Part shown: positions 15,302 through 23,350 of the stretch, in pieces | How positions within the stretch are numbered: the first letter of the stretch is position 1 | Layout: the number at the start of each line of letters is the position of its first letter | Assembly (NCBI RefSeq): GCF_001418655.1 | Contig: NZ_LIQZ01000182.1 | Coordinates: 1 to 64,000, forward strand | Reading direction: 5' to 3' | Length of the DNA stretch: 64,000 nt | Source: Streptomyces phaeochromogenes | GTDB lineage: Bacteria > Actinomycetota > Actinomycetes > Streptomycetales > Streptomycetaceae | Program-made: the position numbers and the translations under genes | The notes under the pieces: model-generated | What the model was told of the DNA's origin: nothing | What the model saw: only the letters and a program-made list of their open reading frames with translations | The model's database searches: none

Positions 15302-17773
15302 ATGGCACAGACCCATGAGTGGATGTTCTACGAGGTCATGTGGCGCGGCTGGGCGGGCAAGGGGCAGGTTCCGTATCCCGTGCCCTGGTGGGCGCAGCAG
15401 GCCTTCCGGCGCTGGAGCGACGACTTCGACGCCGGCACGTACGACTCGAAGGAGGCGGCCTTCGCCTCCAACGCCCTGTACCGCTACTGGCACATGGTCG
15501 GGGTCAAGGACCACCGGCAGGAATCCCTGATCGGGCAGGCCGGCGAGATCGAGCCGGTCTACGACAAGTACTGTCTCTCGTTCTTCCTGCACGATCCGGC
15601 GACGGGCACGCTGCGGCTGCCCCAGCTCCCGGACGGCGGAAGCGTCGAACAGCGCATGGAGGCACCGCACTTACCGGTCGTCGTCACGACGTTCCGTACT
15701 CCGGAGGGCGTCGAGCTCGTGCAGCGCACCTTCGCCACACCCGTCGGCGCACGGCAGCGGGACCTCGTCGTCTCACGGGTGACGGTGAGCAGCCCTACCG
15801 GGCAGCCGCACGAGGGATTGCTGTGCGCGGCGGTCATGCCCGCCGGGCCGAGCGGGTTCCAGCGGCACGACCGCAACGGCCGTCAGATCACCGACCGGCG
15901 GCTGACCTACTTGCGTCACTTGCCGGACGAACAGCGCGTGGAGACCAACTCGGGGTGGGGGCCGGTCTTCGACACCCCGCCCGAGCAGTACGGCGTGTAC
16001 GGCAACCCGGACTCCTCCTTCGATCCGGACACGTATCTGGCGCACAGCCCGTTCCACGACCTGGTTACGGGCGGCAAGCTGAACGGCGCCCTGGACGCGC
16101 AGGACCAGGTGGCCGGGCTGTGCAGTGCCGTGTTCGCCTGGCCGTTCCGGGTCACCGCGGACGAGGTCTTCGAGCTGGACGTACGGCTACCGGTCGATCT
16201 GTACGCCGGAGCCGACGATCTCGCGGAGCTGAAGGGAACCCAGGCAACTGAACTGGAGTCCGCCAACCGCGACTTCTGGGCGGCGAAGCTGCTGGGCCAG
16301 GGACTCCAGCCTCAACTACCGTCCCCGGTCGGCCATCTGACGGACCTCTTCCGGCAGTCGCGGTCACAGCTGCTGATCCTCTCCGACCACGGGGAGATCC
16401 ATCCGGGCCCGACGGTCTACGACTCGTTCTGGATCCGCGACTCGTCGGTGGAGGCCACAGCCTGCTCGCTGGTCGGCGATTCCGCCCTGGCGGAGCACCA
16501 GTTGGGCACGCACTACCCGCTGCGGTTCAACCGGGGCACCGGCCGGATCGGCCCCTGCGCCGAGTACGGCTTCTACGGCGGCCCGCACGAGAAGGACGAC
16601 CGCGAGTGGGACAGCAACGGCCAGGCACTGTGGGCCATCGGCCGGTTCGACCGAACCGTCGGCCGACAGACGGCGTTCGGGGCGAAGTTGTACGTCCCGT
16701 ACGTGCGCGACGCGGCCCGCTGGCTCCGCGACAACCGTGACGGGTACGGACTGTTGTACAGCGGCTGGAGCGCCGAGCACCTCGGCGAACGCGACAAGCC
16801 GCACTACTGGGACGACCTCTGGGGCCTCGCCGGGCTGTACGAGGCGGCGCGCCTCGCGGAACGGATCGACGCACCGGAGGTACCCGAACTCTGGGCCGCC
16901 TTCGACGACTTGAAGCGCGCCACCGGCGACTCGATCCGCTGGGTGCTGGCCGAGCAGCGCGCTCGCGGCGCCTGGGAGACGTACATCCCGACCGGGCCCG
17001 CCGACGTCGGACGGCTCGACTCCACGATGATCGGCACGGCCGCCTACTTCCACCCGCTGCGCCTGCACATGGGCAGCAAGCTGGGCGAGGAGGTCGACCG
17101 GGCCGCCCGCTCAACCCTGGACACGATGTACGCGCACTTCGTCACCGGCGGCTATCGCCACGAGGCGGCCTGGAACGCGTACGGGCCTTATCTGACCCTC
17201 CAGTTGGCGCACGCCTACCTGCTCGCGGGTGATCCCGCACGGATGGACGAGTTGCTCGGCTGGACGGTCGGCGCGGGCTTCCCACGAACGGCGGGACGGG
17301 TGGCGGCACTTGGCGCGTGGAACGAGCAGCACGCGTTCCCGGTCGCCTCGGACTTCGCCGAAGTCCCGTACCGGCCCTGGTACATGGGCGACATCCCGCA
17401 CGGCTGGGCGGCTGCCGAGTATCTGCTGCTGATCCGCGACATCCTCTTCTTCGAGGCGGACGAGGACCGCGATCCGCATCTCTACATCGCGCCGGGCATA
17501 CGTCCGCACTGGGTGCCGGAGGGCGAGGAGGTCGCGGTGGAGGCGGCGCCCACGCTCTTCGGGGAACCGTTCGGGTACCGGCTCGCGCACGATATGGCCG
17601 AGCGAACGGTGACCGTCGACATCACGGAGGCTCCGGACGGGGTGCGGTTCGTTTATCCGTGCCGGTTCGGCCGGGTGCGGGCGGCGTCGGCGGACGGGCG
17701 GGACCTGGAGGTGACGGGCCAGGACGTGCGGGTACCGGCCGGGACGGAGCGGTTCACCGTGACGTACGGGTGA
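15302..17773 (+). CDS. Six-hairpin glycosidase-like protein (GH15/GH63-type barrel), substrate unknown
   Basis: 823 residues without a signal peptide. The N-terminal half (to about residue 340) is beta-rich and the middle is an alpha/alpha barrel with features seen in inverting glucosidases: IHPGPTVYDSFWIRDSSVEA, EYGFYGGPHEKDDREWDSNG and LYSGWSAEHLGE, each carrying candidate acidic residues, plus an aromatic-rich PYRPWYMGDIPHGWAAAEYL near the end. A short beta domain closes the protein. This is the layout of six-hairpin glycosidase-like proteins acting on glucans or glycoconjugates, but I cannot match it to a characterised family. ATG 15302 is preceded by GGAGGGGG (15286-15293). Single gene, ending 38 bp before a convergent WhiB-like gene. 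Confidence 0.65.
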   Translation: MAQTHEWMFYEVMWRGWAGKGQVPYPVPWWAQQAFRRWSDDFDAGTYDSKEAAFASNALYRYWHMVGVKDHRQESLIGQAGEIEPVYDKYCLSFFLHDPATGTLRLPQLPDGGSVEQRMEAPHLPVVVTTFRTPEGVELVQRTFATPVGARQRDLVVSRVTVSSPTGQPHEGLLCAAVMPAGPSGFQRHDRNGRQITDRRLTYLRHLPDEQRVETNSGWGPVFDTPPEQYGVYGNPDSSFDPDTYLAHSPFHDLVTGGKLNGALDAQDQVAGLCSAVFAWPFRVTADEVFELDVRLPVDLYAGADDLAELKGTQATELESANRDFWAAKLLGQGLQPQLPSPVGHLTDLFRQSRSQLLILSDHGEIHPGPTVYDSFWIRDSSVEATACSLVGDSALAEHQLGTHYPLRFNRGTGRIGPCAEYGFYGGPHEKDDREWDSNGQALWAIGRFDRTVGRQTAFGAKLYVPYVRDAARWLRDNRDGYGLLYSGWSAEHLGERDKPHYWDDLWGLAGLYEAARLAERIDAPEVPELWAAFDDLKRATGDSIRWVLAEQRARGAWETYIPTGPADVGRLDSTMIGTAAYFHPLRLHMGSKLGEEVDRAARSTLDTMYAHFVTGGYRHEAAWNAYGPYLTLQLAHAYLLAGDPARMDELLGWTVGAGFPRTAGRVAALGAWNEQHAFPVASDFAEVPYRPWYMGDIPHGWAAAEYLLLIRDILFFEADEDRDPHLYIAPGIRPHWVPEGEEVAVEAAPTLFGEPFGYRLAHDMAERTVTVDITEAPDGVRFVYPCRFGRVRAASADGRDLEVTGQDVRVPAGTERFTVTYG

Positions 17774-17811
17774 GACCTACGAGTGAGACATACGAGTAAC
17801 CGGCGCCGCCG

Positions 17812-18087
17812 TCAGTACTGCTGCTGGTGCTGGTGCTGCTGCTGGTCCTGCGTGCGGCGGAGACTGAGCCGCTCCTTCTCGGACAGGCCACCCCAGACGC
17901 CGAAGCGTTCGTCGTGGTCGAGCGCGTATTCGAGGCAGGCGGAGCGTATCTCGCACAGTCCGCAGATGCGCTTCGCCTCACGCACCGAACTGCCCGGCTC
18001 GGGAAAGAAGAACTCGGATCCGGTCTGGGCGCACAGTGCCTGTTCCTGCCAGGAGAGGTCGGGCGCGGCAATGGTGTCGTTGTGCAT
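17812..18087 (-). CDS. WhiB-like [4Fe-4S] transcription factor (WblH-like)
   Basis: 91 residues. The four cluster-binding cysteines are present: ALCAQTGSEFF, then RICGLCEIRSACLEYAL, followed by the diagnostic GVWGGLSEKER turn and a basic DNA-contact segment RLSLRRTQ. The spacing and the opening LSWQEQALCAQT resemble the WhiB clade more than WblA or WblE. Wbl proteins bind DNA together with the principal sigma factor and respond to redox or NO. The remembered S. coelicolor gene at this synteny is wblH (SCO6715). The C-terminus is a Gln/His-rich tail (DQQQHQHQQQY). ATG 18087 is the likely start; an upstream GTG adds eight residues. Confidence 0.88.
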   Translation of the reverse strand: MHNDTIAAPDLSWQEQALCAQTGSEFFFPEPGSSVREAKRICGLCEIRSACLEYALDHDERFGVWGGLSEKERLSLRRTQDQQQHQHQQQY

Positions 18088-18470
18088 GCCCAGGATCGTG
18101 CCGCGCACCGAAAAACGTTCGATCAACGCCGGATCAATGCCAAGCCCCGACACCCCGCTGGGGCCCTCCACGCCGCGACCGGCCCCAGCGCGAGCGCAGA
18201 CCCATTGATGCGCGCGGACCCCATGGTGCCGCCGACAACCGCCCGGCCGCACGGCGGCGCGCCCTATAGGGGCGCGCGGAACTGCGCGGCCAGCCCCCAC
18301 CGGCCCGCACGCAACTAGGACAGCGAGACAGCACCCCACACAGGGAGCACCCGACTACCAAGAGTAACCACAAGCCCCACCAAGCCCAGCGGCAGCGCTC
18401 CGGCAGCGATTGTCAGTGCGCGGTGCAAGACTCGGGGTGCAGGCAACGGGACCCCTCAAAGGAGGGCAAC
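18088..18470. other. Intergenic region between wbl and VOC genes
   Basis: This 383-bp gap holds the divergent promoters of the WhiB-like and VOC genes and one family A repeat (18258-18314). No additional reading frame with convincing codon use or ribosome site is visible. Confidence 0.6.
18258..18314 (+). repeat. Streptomyces intergenic repeat, family A, copy 1
   Basis: Pattern GGGGCGCGCGGAACTGCGCG followed by GCCAGCCCCCACCGGCCCGCA. Two further copies lie at 20757-20813 and 22017-22074. The conserved core is GGAACTGCGCG preceded by a CCCT/AGGGG hairpin. Confidence 0.7.
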
Positions 18471-19259
18471 ATGCTCACCACCCGTTTCGTCACCGGCGCC
18501 CCGAACTGGGTCGATCTCGGCACGAGCGACATCGACGGCGCCACATCCTTCTATAACCGCCTCTTCGGCTGGGACTTCCGGTCGGCGGGACCGGAGTCCG
18601 GCGGTTACGGCTTCTTCCAACTGGCGGGGAAGACCGCCGCCGGCGGCATGCAGACCTCTCCCGAGCAGGGCCCACCGTCCTGGAACGTGTTTTTTCAGAC
18701 CCCGGACGCCGACGCCACGGCCAAGGCCGTAGAGCAGACCGGCGGCAGGGTGCTCATGGCGCCGGACGACGTCATGAAGGAGGGCCGACTGGCCGTCTTC
18801 AGCGACAAGGCCGGCGTCTCCTTCGGCGTCTGGCAGCCGGGCCAACTGCGCGGCATCGACATCGCGGGCGACCCGGGCTCCTTGTGCTGGGTCGAGCTCT
18901 ACACACCGGACATCGCCGCGGCGGCAGCTTTCTACTACTCCGTACTGGGCCTGGAGACCTCGGCCATGCCGTTCCCGGGCGGCACATACACCTGCCTCAA
19001 CCCCGCGGCGGGCGGCGAGGACTCCATGTTCGGCGGTGTCGTCCCGCTGGCCGACGACCCGACGGAGCGGGAGACGGGCGCCTACTGGCTGCCGTACTTC
19101 GAAGTCACGGACACCGATGCCCTGGTCGCCAAGGCCGAGGAGTTGGGCGGCACGGTCCGGATGCCCGCCACGTCGGTGGAAGGCGTAGGCCGTATCGCCA
19201 AGCTCGCCGACCCGTACGGCGCGCGCTTCGCGGTGATCAAGAGCGAACCGCAGAGCTGA
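18471..19259 (+). CDS. Tandem VOC (glyoxalase/bleomycin-resistance fold) protein
   Basis: 262 residues made of two vicinal-oxygen-chelate domains. Domain 1 opens with PNWVDLGTSDIDGATSFYNRLFGWDF and ends near FGVWQPG; domain 2 opens with LCWVELYTPDIAAAAAFYYSVLG and ends with ADPYGARFAVIKSE. Such two-domain proteins are common in Streptomyces, sometimes annotated as hydroxylases or antibiotic-binding proteins; the metal-ligand His residues of glyoxalase I are not obvious, so a binding rather than catalytic role is possible. Start ATG 18471 has an excellent AAAGGAGGG (18458-18466). A strong hairpin terminator follows at 19308-19344. Confidence 0.85.
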   Translation: MLTTRFVTGAPNWVDLGTSDIDGATSFYNRLFGWDFRSAGPESGGYGFFQLAGKTAAGGMQTSPEQGPPSWNVFFQTPDADATAKAVEQTGGRVLMAPDDVMKEGRLAVFSDKAGVSFGVWQPGQLRGIDIAGDPGSLCWVELYTPDIAAAAAFYYSVLGLETSAMPFPGGTYTCLNPAAGGEDSMFGGVVPLADDPTERETGAYWLPYFEVTDTDALVAKAEELGGTVRMPATSVEGVGRIAKLADPYGARFAVIKSEPQS

Positions 19260-19307
19260 CCACACGACTGACGACACGGCAGACAACAGGGCAGCCAGCA
19301 GGGCGAA

Positions 19308-19344
19308 CGGTGGCCGGGTCCCCACGATCGGGACCCGGCCACCG
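19308..19344 (+). terminator. Strong stem-loop terminator after the VOC gene
   Basis: CGGTGGCCGGGTCC (19308-19321) pairs perfectly with GGACCCGGCCACCG (19331-19344), a 14-bp stem with a 9-nt loop, 49 bp after the stop codon. No T-run follows, as usual in Streptomyces. Just downstream, TCAACTTCGCC(A/G) is repeated almost three times (19350-19381). Confidence 0.8.
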
Positions 19345-19399
19345 GACCGTCAACTTCGCCATCAACTTCGCCGTCAACTTCTGAACGCAAGCAGATTTC

Positions 19400-19411
19400 G
19401 AGAGCGCTCTC
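19400..19411. promoter_or_regulatory. LacI-type operator upstream of the GH64 gene
   Basis: GAGAGCGCTCTC is a perfect 12-bp palindrome with the central CG typical of LacI-family sites (for example CebR-like). It lies 11 bp upstream of a candidate -35 TTGACG (19423-19428). A second, less perfect site GGAAGCGCTCTC is inside the coding region at 19595-19606, and GAGAGCGCTCCC occurs before the LacI gene itself. Confidence 0.7.
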
Positions 19412-19525
19412 AGTCATAACCCTTGACGCCCCAACTCCCCCTGGGAACAGTGGTGCACCGCAGGGCGCCGATCCCCCACAGGTCGGCCCGTCCCCCTGCC
19501 TCCCCCCACATCCCAGGAGACTTCC

Positions 19526-20752
19526 GTGATCTCACGCAGAGCGTTCCTGTCCGGAGCCGCAGCCGTCGGAGCCACCGCAAGTTACCCCGTCTGGGGAAGC
19601 GCTCTCAGCCCCACCGCCGAGGCGGCCCCCGCCACATGTGAACTCGCCCTCACGAACGCCTCGTTGCCGGGCACGGTCCGCGCGTACGTCACCGGGCACG
19701 AGCAGGCGACCGGCAACTGGGTGCTGCTGCGGGCCGACGGCAGCGTCTACCGGCCCACCTCCCCCTCGGCGCCGCAGACCCCGCTGCCCGTCGACTGCGC
19801 CATCCCGCTCGGCGCCGCCGGCTCGGCCCCGAAGGTCCTGACGCTGCCTCAGATGTTCGGCGCCCGTGTCTACTTCGTCCGGGACAGCACGCTCAACTTC
19901 TTCCTCAACCCGGGCCCCGCGCTCGTGGAGCCCGCGTTCGCCACGCCCGGCGACTCGAACTACGGCAAGACCTGGTCGTTCTGCGAGTTCACGTTCAACA
20001 CCCAGCAGCTGTACGCCAACATCAGCTACGTCGATCTGGTCACCGCCCTCCCGATCGGCCTGACCCTGGAGGGCGACACCACGCACACGGTCGCGCCCCT
20101 GCCCGACGGCGCCGTCGACCGGATCGCCTCCGACCTCACGGCACAGGCGGCCAGGGACGGCCAGCCCTGGGACAAGCTGGTGATCCGCGGCGACGGCGGC
20201 TCCGTACTGCGGGTGATCTCCCCGCAGAACCTGATGGCCCCGTACTTCGACCGGCCCGCCGAGATGCCGTTCCGCGACCTCTGGAACAGCTACATCGACG
20301 AGGTGTGGGCGAAGTACCGCTCGACCGACCTGAAGATCGACCTCCAGGGCGGCCGGGGCACGCTCACCGGCCGGGTCAGCGGTGACACGCTCACCTTCGC
20401 GGGCGGCCACACCTTCGCCAAGCCCACGTCGAAGGACATCTTCACCTGCAACCACGGGCCGTTCGCCAACAACCCGGGCGACTCCGACGACAAGAAGGCC
20501 CTCCTCGCCCGCCTCGCCGCCGGCTTCAACCGCTCGATCATGCTCACCCACCCCACCCAGCCCAACGGCACGACCACCGCCGACTACTACAAGGGCTCGG
20601 CCGTCAACCACTGGTCGCGCGTCGTCCACGCCAACTCGCCCATCGGCTACGCCTTCCCGTACGACGACGTACGCCCCGACGGCCAGCCCGACGTATCGGG
20701 CGCGGCCCACGACGGCAACCCACGCCGCTTCACGGTGACGGTCGGCTCGTAG
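19526..20752 (+). CDS. Secreted beta-1,3-glucanase, glycoside hydrolase family 64 type
   Basis: 408 residues with a twin-arginine signal MISRRAFLSGAAAVGATASY and cleavage near AEAAPA. The mature protein has the GH64/thaumatin-like features TWSFCEFTFN, TALPIGLTLEG and RDLWNSYIDEVWAKYRS, with acidic residues in the last two segments as likely catalytic carboxylates. GH64 enzymes cut laminarin-type beta-1,3-glucans into long oligosaccharides, so the target would be fungal or algal wall glucan. GTG 19526 is preceded by AGGAGA (19515-19520). A LacI operator lies upstream and a LacI gene is convergent downstream, pointing to substrate induction. A family A repeat hairpin immediately follows the stop. 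Confidence 0.88.
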   Translation: MISRRAFLSGAAAVGATASYPVWGSALSPTAEAAPATCELALTNASLPGTVRAYVTGHEQATGNWVLLRADGSVYRPTSPSAPQTPLPVDCAIPLGAAGSAPKVLTLPQMFGARVYFVRDSTLNFFLNPGPALVEPAFATPGDSNYGKTWSFCEFTFNTQQLYANISYVDLVTALPIGLTLEGDTTHTVAPLPDGAVDRIASDLTAQAARDGQPWDKLVIRGDGGSVLRVISPQNLMAPYFDRPAEMPFRDLWNSYIDEVWAKYRSTDLKIDLQGGRGTLTGRVSGDTLTFAGGHTFAKPTSKDIFTCNHGPFANNPGDSDDKKALLARLAAGFNRSIMLTHPTQPNGTTTADYYKGSAVNHWSRVVHANSPIGYAFPYDDVRPDGQPDVSGAAHDGNPRRFTVTVGS

Positions 20753-20756
20753 CGGA

Positions 20757-20813
20757 GGGCGCCCCATCAGGGGCGCGGGGAACTGCGCGAGCAACGCACA
20801 CCGACCCGCACCC
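20757..20813 (+). repeat. Streptomyces intergenic repeat, family A, copy 2 (terminator-like)
   Basis: GCGCCCC (20759-20765) and GGGGCGC (20770-20776) form a hairpin followed by the conserved GGAACTGCGCGAGCAACGCA. It begins five bp after the GH64 stop and lies before the convergent LacI gene end, so it probably terminates one or both transcripts. Confidence 0.7.
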
Positions 20814-20848
20814 AGAACACAGCTGATCCCGCGCCAACCCGCGGAGCC

Positions 20849-21895
20849 CTACGCCGAGGCCCGCCGAACCAGTGTCGTCGGCAGAACGACACTGGACGGC
20901 GCCCCCGCCAACCCGCCGGAGGCCGACGCGGAGGAGGTCCGGTCGAGCCCCCGCAACAGCAACCGCGCCATCAGCCGACCCATCTCCTCTATGTCCTGCC
21001 GGACCGTCGTGAGCGGTGGGTCGGCCTGCTCGGTGAACGGCAGCATGTCGTCGAAGCCGACCACCGCGACGTCCTCGGGCACCCGCCGCCCCCGCTCGCG
21101 CAGGACCCGCATGGCGCCCACCGCCGTGAGGTCGTTGGCGGCGAACACCGCGTCCAGGTCGGGGCAGCGGTCGAGGAGTTCCCGCATCGCACGCTCACCG
21201 CCCCCGGGGGTGAAGTCGCCCTCGGCGATCAGCTTCGGGTCGGCGTCCACCATCACGTCCCGGAACCCGTCGAGCCGGTCGACCGCCGAGGTCTGGTCGA
21301 GGGCGCCGGTGATGTGGGCGATGTTCCGGCGGCCCAGCCCGACGAGATGACGTACGGCCTCGCGGGCGCCGCCCCGGTTGTCGCAGTCGACGTACACCGC
21401 GCCGCGCGAGCCGTCGATCCAGCCGGGCCGCCCGCCGTACACCGTCGGCACCCCGTGGATGAGGCCGGGCAGCGGGTCGTCGAGGTGCAGGGAGAAGACG
21501 AGCGCGCCGTCGACATGGCCGCCGGCGAGATAGCGGCCCACGCGCGCGTGGTCGGCGCGCCCCTCCGTGAGCAGCAGCACGAGCTGCGAGTCGTGAGCCG
21601 TCAGTTCCTTGCTGATGCCGCGGAGCTGAAGCGCGAAGAAGGGGTCGGCGAAGACCTTGGTCTCCGGTTCGGCGATCACCACGGCGACGGCGTCGTGCCG
21701 CCGGGTCACGAGGCTGCGCGCGGCCTGGTTGGGCACGTAGCCGAGTTCCTCGACGGCCTGCCTGACCCGCTCGACCAGGGGCTCCCGCACACCGTCACCG
21801 CCGTTGACGACACGCGACACGGTGGCCCGGGACACTCCGGCCCTGGCGGCCACGGCCTCCAGTGTCGGACGGGGCTCTGTCGACTGCTCGGACAC
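20849..21895 (-). CDS. LacI-family transcriptional regulator
   Basis: 348 residues. The N-terminal HTH reads TLEAVAARAGVSRATVSRVV with the hinge RVRQAVEELGYVPNQAARSL, followed by a periplasmic-binding-protein-like sugar-sensing domain (DAVFAANDLTAVGAMRVLRE and VVGFDDMLPFTEQADPPLTT). GTG start at 21895 with GAGGAG 7 bp upstream. A GAGAGCGCTCCC site at 21955-21966, 60 bp before its start, and a perfect GAGAGCGCTCTC before the convergent GH64 gene suggest autoregulation and control of the glucanase by a beta-1,3-glucan oligosaccharide. The inducer is inferred from the neighbour. Confidence 0.9.
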   Translation of the reverse strand: MSEQSTEPRPTLEAVAARAGVSRATVSRVVNGGDGVREPLVERVRQAVEELGYVPNQAARSLVTRRHDAVAVVIAEPETKVFADPFFALQLRGISKELTAHDSQLVLLLTEGRADHARVGRYLAGGHVDGALVFSLHLDDPLPGLIHGVPTVYGGRPGWIDGSRGAVYVDCDNRGGAREAVRHLVGLGRRNIAHITGALDQTSAVDRLDGFRDVMVDADPKLIAEGDFTPGGGERAMRELLDRCPDLDAVFAANDLTAVGAMRVLRERGRRVPEDVAVVGFDDMLPFTEQADPPLTTVRQDIEEMGRLMARLLLRGLDRTSSASASGGLAGAPSSVVLPTTLVRRASA

Positions 21896-21954
21896 CTCGG
21901 GGCTCCTCAGGGCGGCGTTTGCGGATCAGGATAGCCGCCGTACGACGCGTCATT

Positions 21955-21966
21955 GAGAGCGCTCCC
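21955..21966. promoter_or_regulatory. LacI-type operator upstream of the LacI gene
   Basis: GAGAGCGCTCCC matches the perfect site at 19400 in 11 of 12 positions and lies in the lacI promoter region, consistent with autorepression. Confidence 0.6.
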
Positions 21967-22016
21967 TTTTCGAATGGTCGAATGCGCTTGCCCAAGAATC
22001 CCTGAGAACTGCCTTG

Positions 22017-22074
22017 CCGGCGCCCCGAAGGGACGCGAGGAACTGCGCGACCGGCCACATCCACCCCGCAGACA
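22017..22074 (+). repeat. Streptomyces intergenic repeat, family A, copy 3
   Basis: GGCGCCCCGAAGGGACGCGA followed by GGAACTGCGCGACCGGCCAC; same order of hairpin and GGAACTGCGCG core as the copies at 18258 and 20757. It sits 25 bp beyond the laccase stop codon. Confidence 0.65.
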
Positions 22075-22098
22075 CCAACCGGCCCGCCGGCGGAGCCG

Positions 22099-23085
22099 TC
22101 AGTGCTCGTGCGGCTCGTGCGGCTCGTACCCCGGGATCGTCCCGTCCGTCTTCTTCACCAGGAACAGGCCCGCCATCCCCATGTCGGAATGGCTCTGGAC
22201 GTGGCAGTGGTACATCCACGCCCCGGCGCCGACGCCCTCCCCGGCGATGACCTGGAAGCCGAACGAGTCGGCGGGCCCCACGATCTTGTTGTCGATGACC
22301 TGGCTCGGGTCGTCGGGGCCGGTCAGCAGCCCGGTGCGGTTGTCCGCCCAGCGATGACCGTGCACATGGAACGTGTGGTAGTACTCCCCGTGTGTGATCA
22401 TCACGAACTCGACCCGATCGCCCACCGTGGCCTCGAAGTTGGGGCTCTGGTGGCCGGGCTTGTTGTTGATCGTCATGTCGTTGAAGACGATCGTGTGCGT
22501 CTTGTCGGGGAGGATGTCGCCCTTGCGGCGGACGATCACAGGACCGTAGAGGCCCTTGCGGAGGCCGACCGTGCCGTGTTCGGTGCCGACGACGTGGTCG
22601 TGGTAGTGCCAGTAGCCCGCGCTGCCCGCCCGCCAGGTGCCGTCCTTGCGGCGGCCGGGGGCGTGGGTGCGCCAGGTGTACGTACGGGTGTCGCCCGGTT
22701 CGACCTGGGACCTGCTCAGCTTCGTGCCGTCGCTGGAGATCTCGTAGTCCACGCCGTGGACGTGCAGACTCGCCGCCACGTCCATGGTGTTCTCGACCTC
22801 GATGTGGGCGGTGTCGCCCTCGTTGAGCTCGATCAGCGGGCCGGGGATCGAGGCCTTGCCCTTCTCGAAGCCGTAGCCCATCGATCCGTCGGCGAGCTTC
22901 TCGATGTAGAGCTTGAGGTGCTTCACCTCGCCGCCCGCGGGCGCGGTCCGGACCGGACTGTCCGCGGAGGTGGCGTCCTGCGCCGCTACGAGCGACAACG
23001 ATGTCGCGACCGTGGCCACCGCGGCCCCGCCCAGCACCATCCGCCGGCTGAGGCCGCGTCTGTCCATGTCGTCCGTGGTGCCCAT
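22099..23085 (-). CDS. Two-domain multicopper oxidase (small laccase, SLAC type)
   Basis: 328 residues, the size of Streptomyces small laccases that form trimers and oxidise phenols while reducing O2 to water. The N-terminus has a signal MDRRGLSRRMVLGGAAVATV with RR, compatible with Tat export. Copper-ligand motifs are complete: LHVHGVDYE, YWHYHDHVVG, YYHTFHVHGHRW and MYHCHVQSHSDMGM, the last holding the type-1 Cys, His and Met. The remainder closely follows S. coelicolor SLAC as I remember it. ATG 23085 is preceded by GGGGGAG at 6 bp. It is divergent from the ThuA/sugar dehydrogenase operon, so both may serve one extracellular redox function. Confidence 0.93.
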   Translation of the reverse strand: MGTTDDMDRRGLSRRMVLGGAAVATVATSLSLVAAQDATSADSPVRTAPAGGEVKHLKLYIEKLADGSMGYGFEKGKASIPGPLIELNEGDTAHIEVENTMDVAASLHVHGVDYEISSDGTKLSRSQVEPGDTRTYTWRTHAPGRRKDGTWRAGSAGYWHYHDHVVGTEHGTVGLRKGLYGPVIVRRKGDILPDKTHTIVFNDMTINNKPGHQSPNFEATVGDRVEFVMITHGEYYHTFHVHGHRWADNRTGLLTGPDDPSQVIDNKIVGPADSFGFQVIAGEGVGAGAWMYHCHVQSHSDMGMAGLFLVKKTDGTIPGYEPHEPHEH

Positions 23086-23209
23086 GCCGAACTCCCCCAA
23101 CTGGGTGCGGAATCAACGGAATTGACGGAATTGAAGGACCGAGTGACAGAGACGAACCCGGGAGACGGTAGTGGCATCGCGTCCGTTTATCCACACTCAG
23201 GACAAAGTT

Positions 23210-23345
23210 CGTGCGATCCCGGTCGTACCTATTGGCGAGTTCCACGAAAAGGTCTAGCTTCCATGGCGCTGTTGCTGTGACGCGAGTGAGCCAAAGGGAC
23301 CCAGGCTGTAGCGCCCCGGCGGCGAACCGAGCCCTAAAGGAAGCA
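23210..23345 (+). other. Possibly structured 5' leader of the ThuA/dehydrogenase operon
   Basis: Between the divergent starts the plus strand carries GACGCGAGTGAGCCAAAGGG, then ACCCAGGCTGTAGCGCCCCG and GCGGCGAACCGAGCCC, ending in AAAGGAAG (23336-23343). GAGCC/GGCT and several GC-rich short pairings are possible. It looks more ordered than ordinary spacer, but I cannot assign it to a riboswitch class. Confidence 0.25.
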
Positions 23346-23350
23346 GAGGG

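Noticed and set aside
15125..15670. N-terminal extension of the helical-repeat protein upstream of 15124
   Set aside because: The added residues have no domain, would overlap the divergent glycosidase-like gene and contain the promoter repeats.
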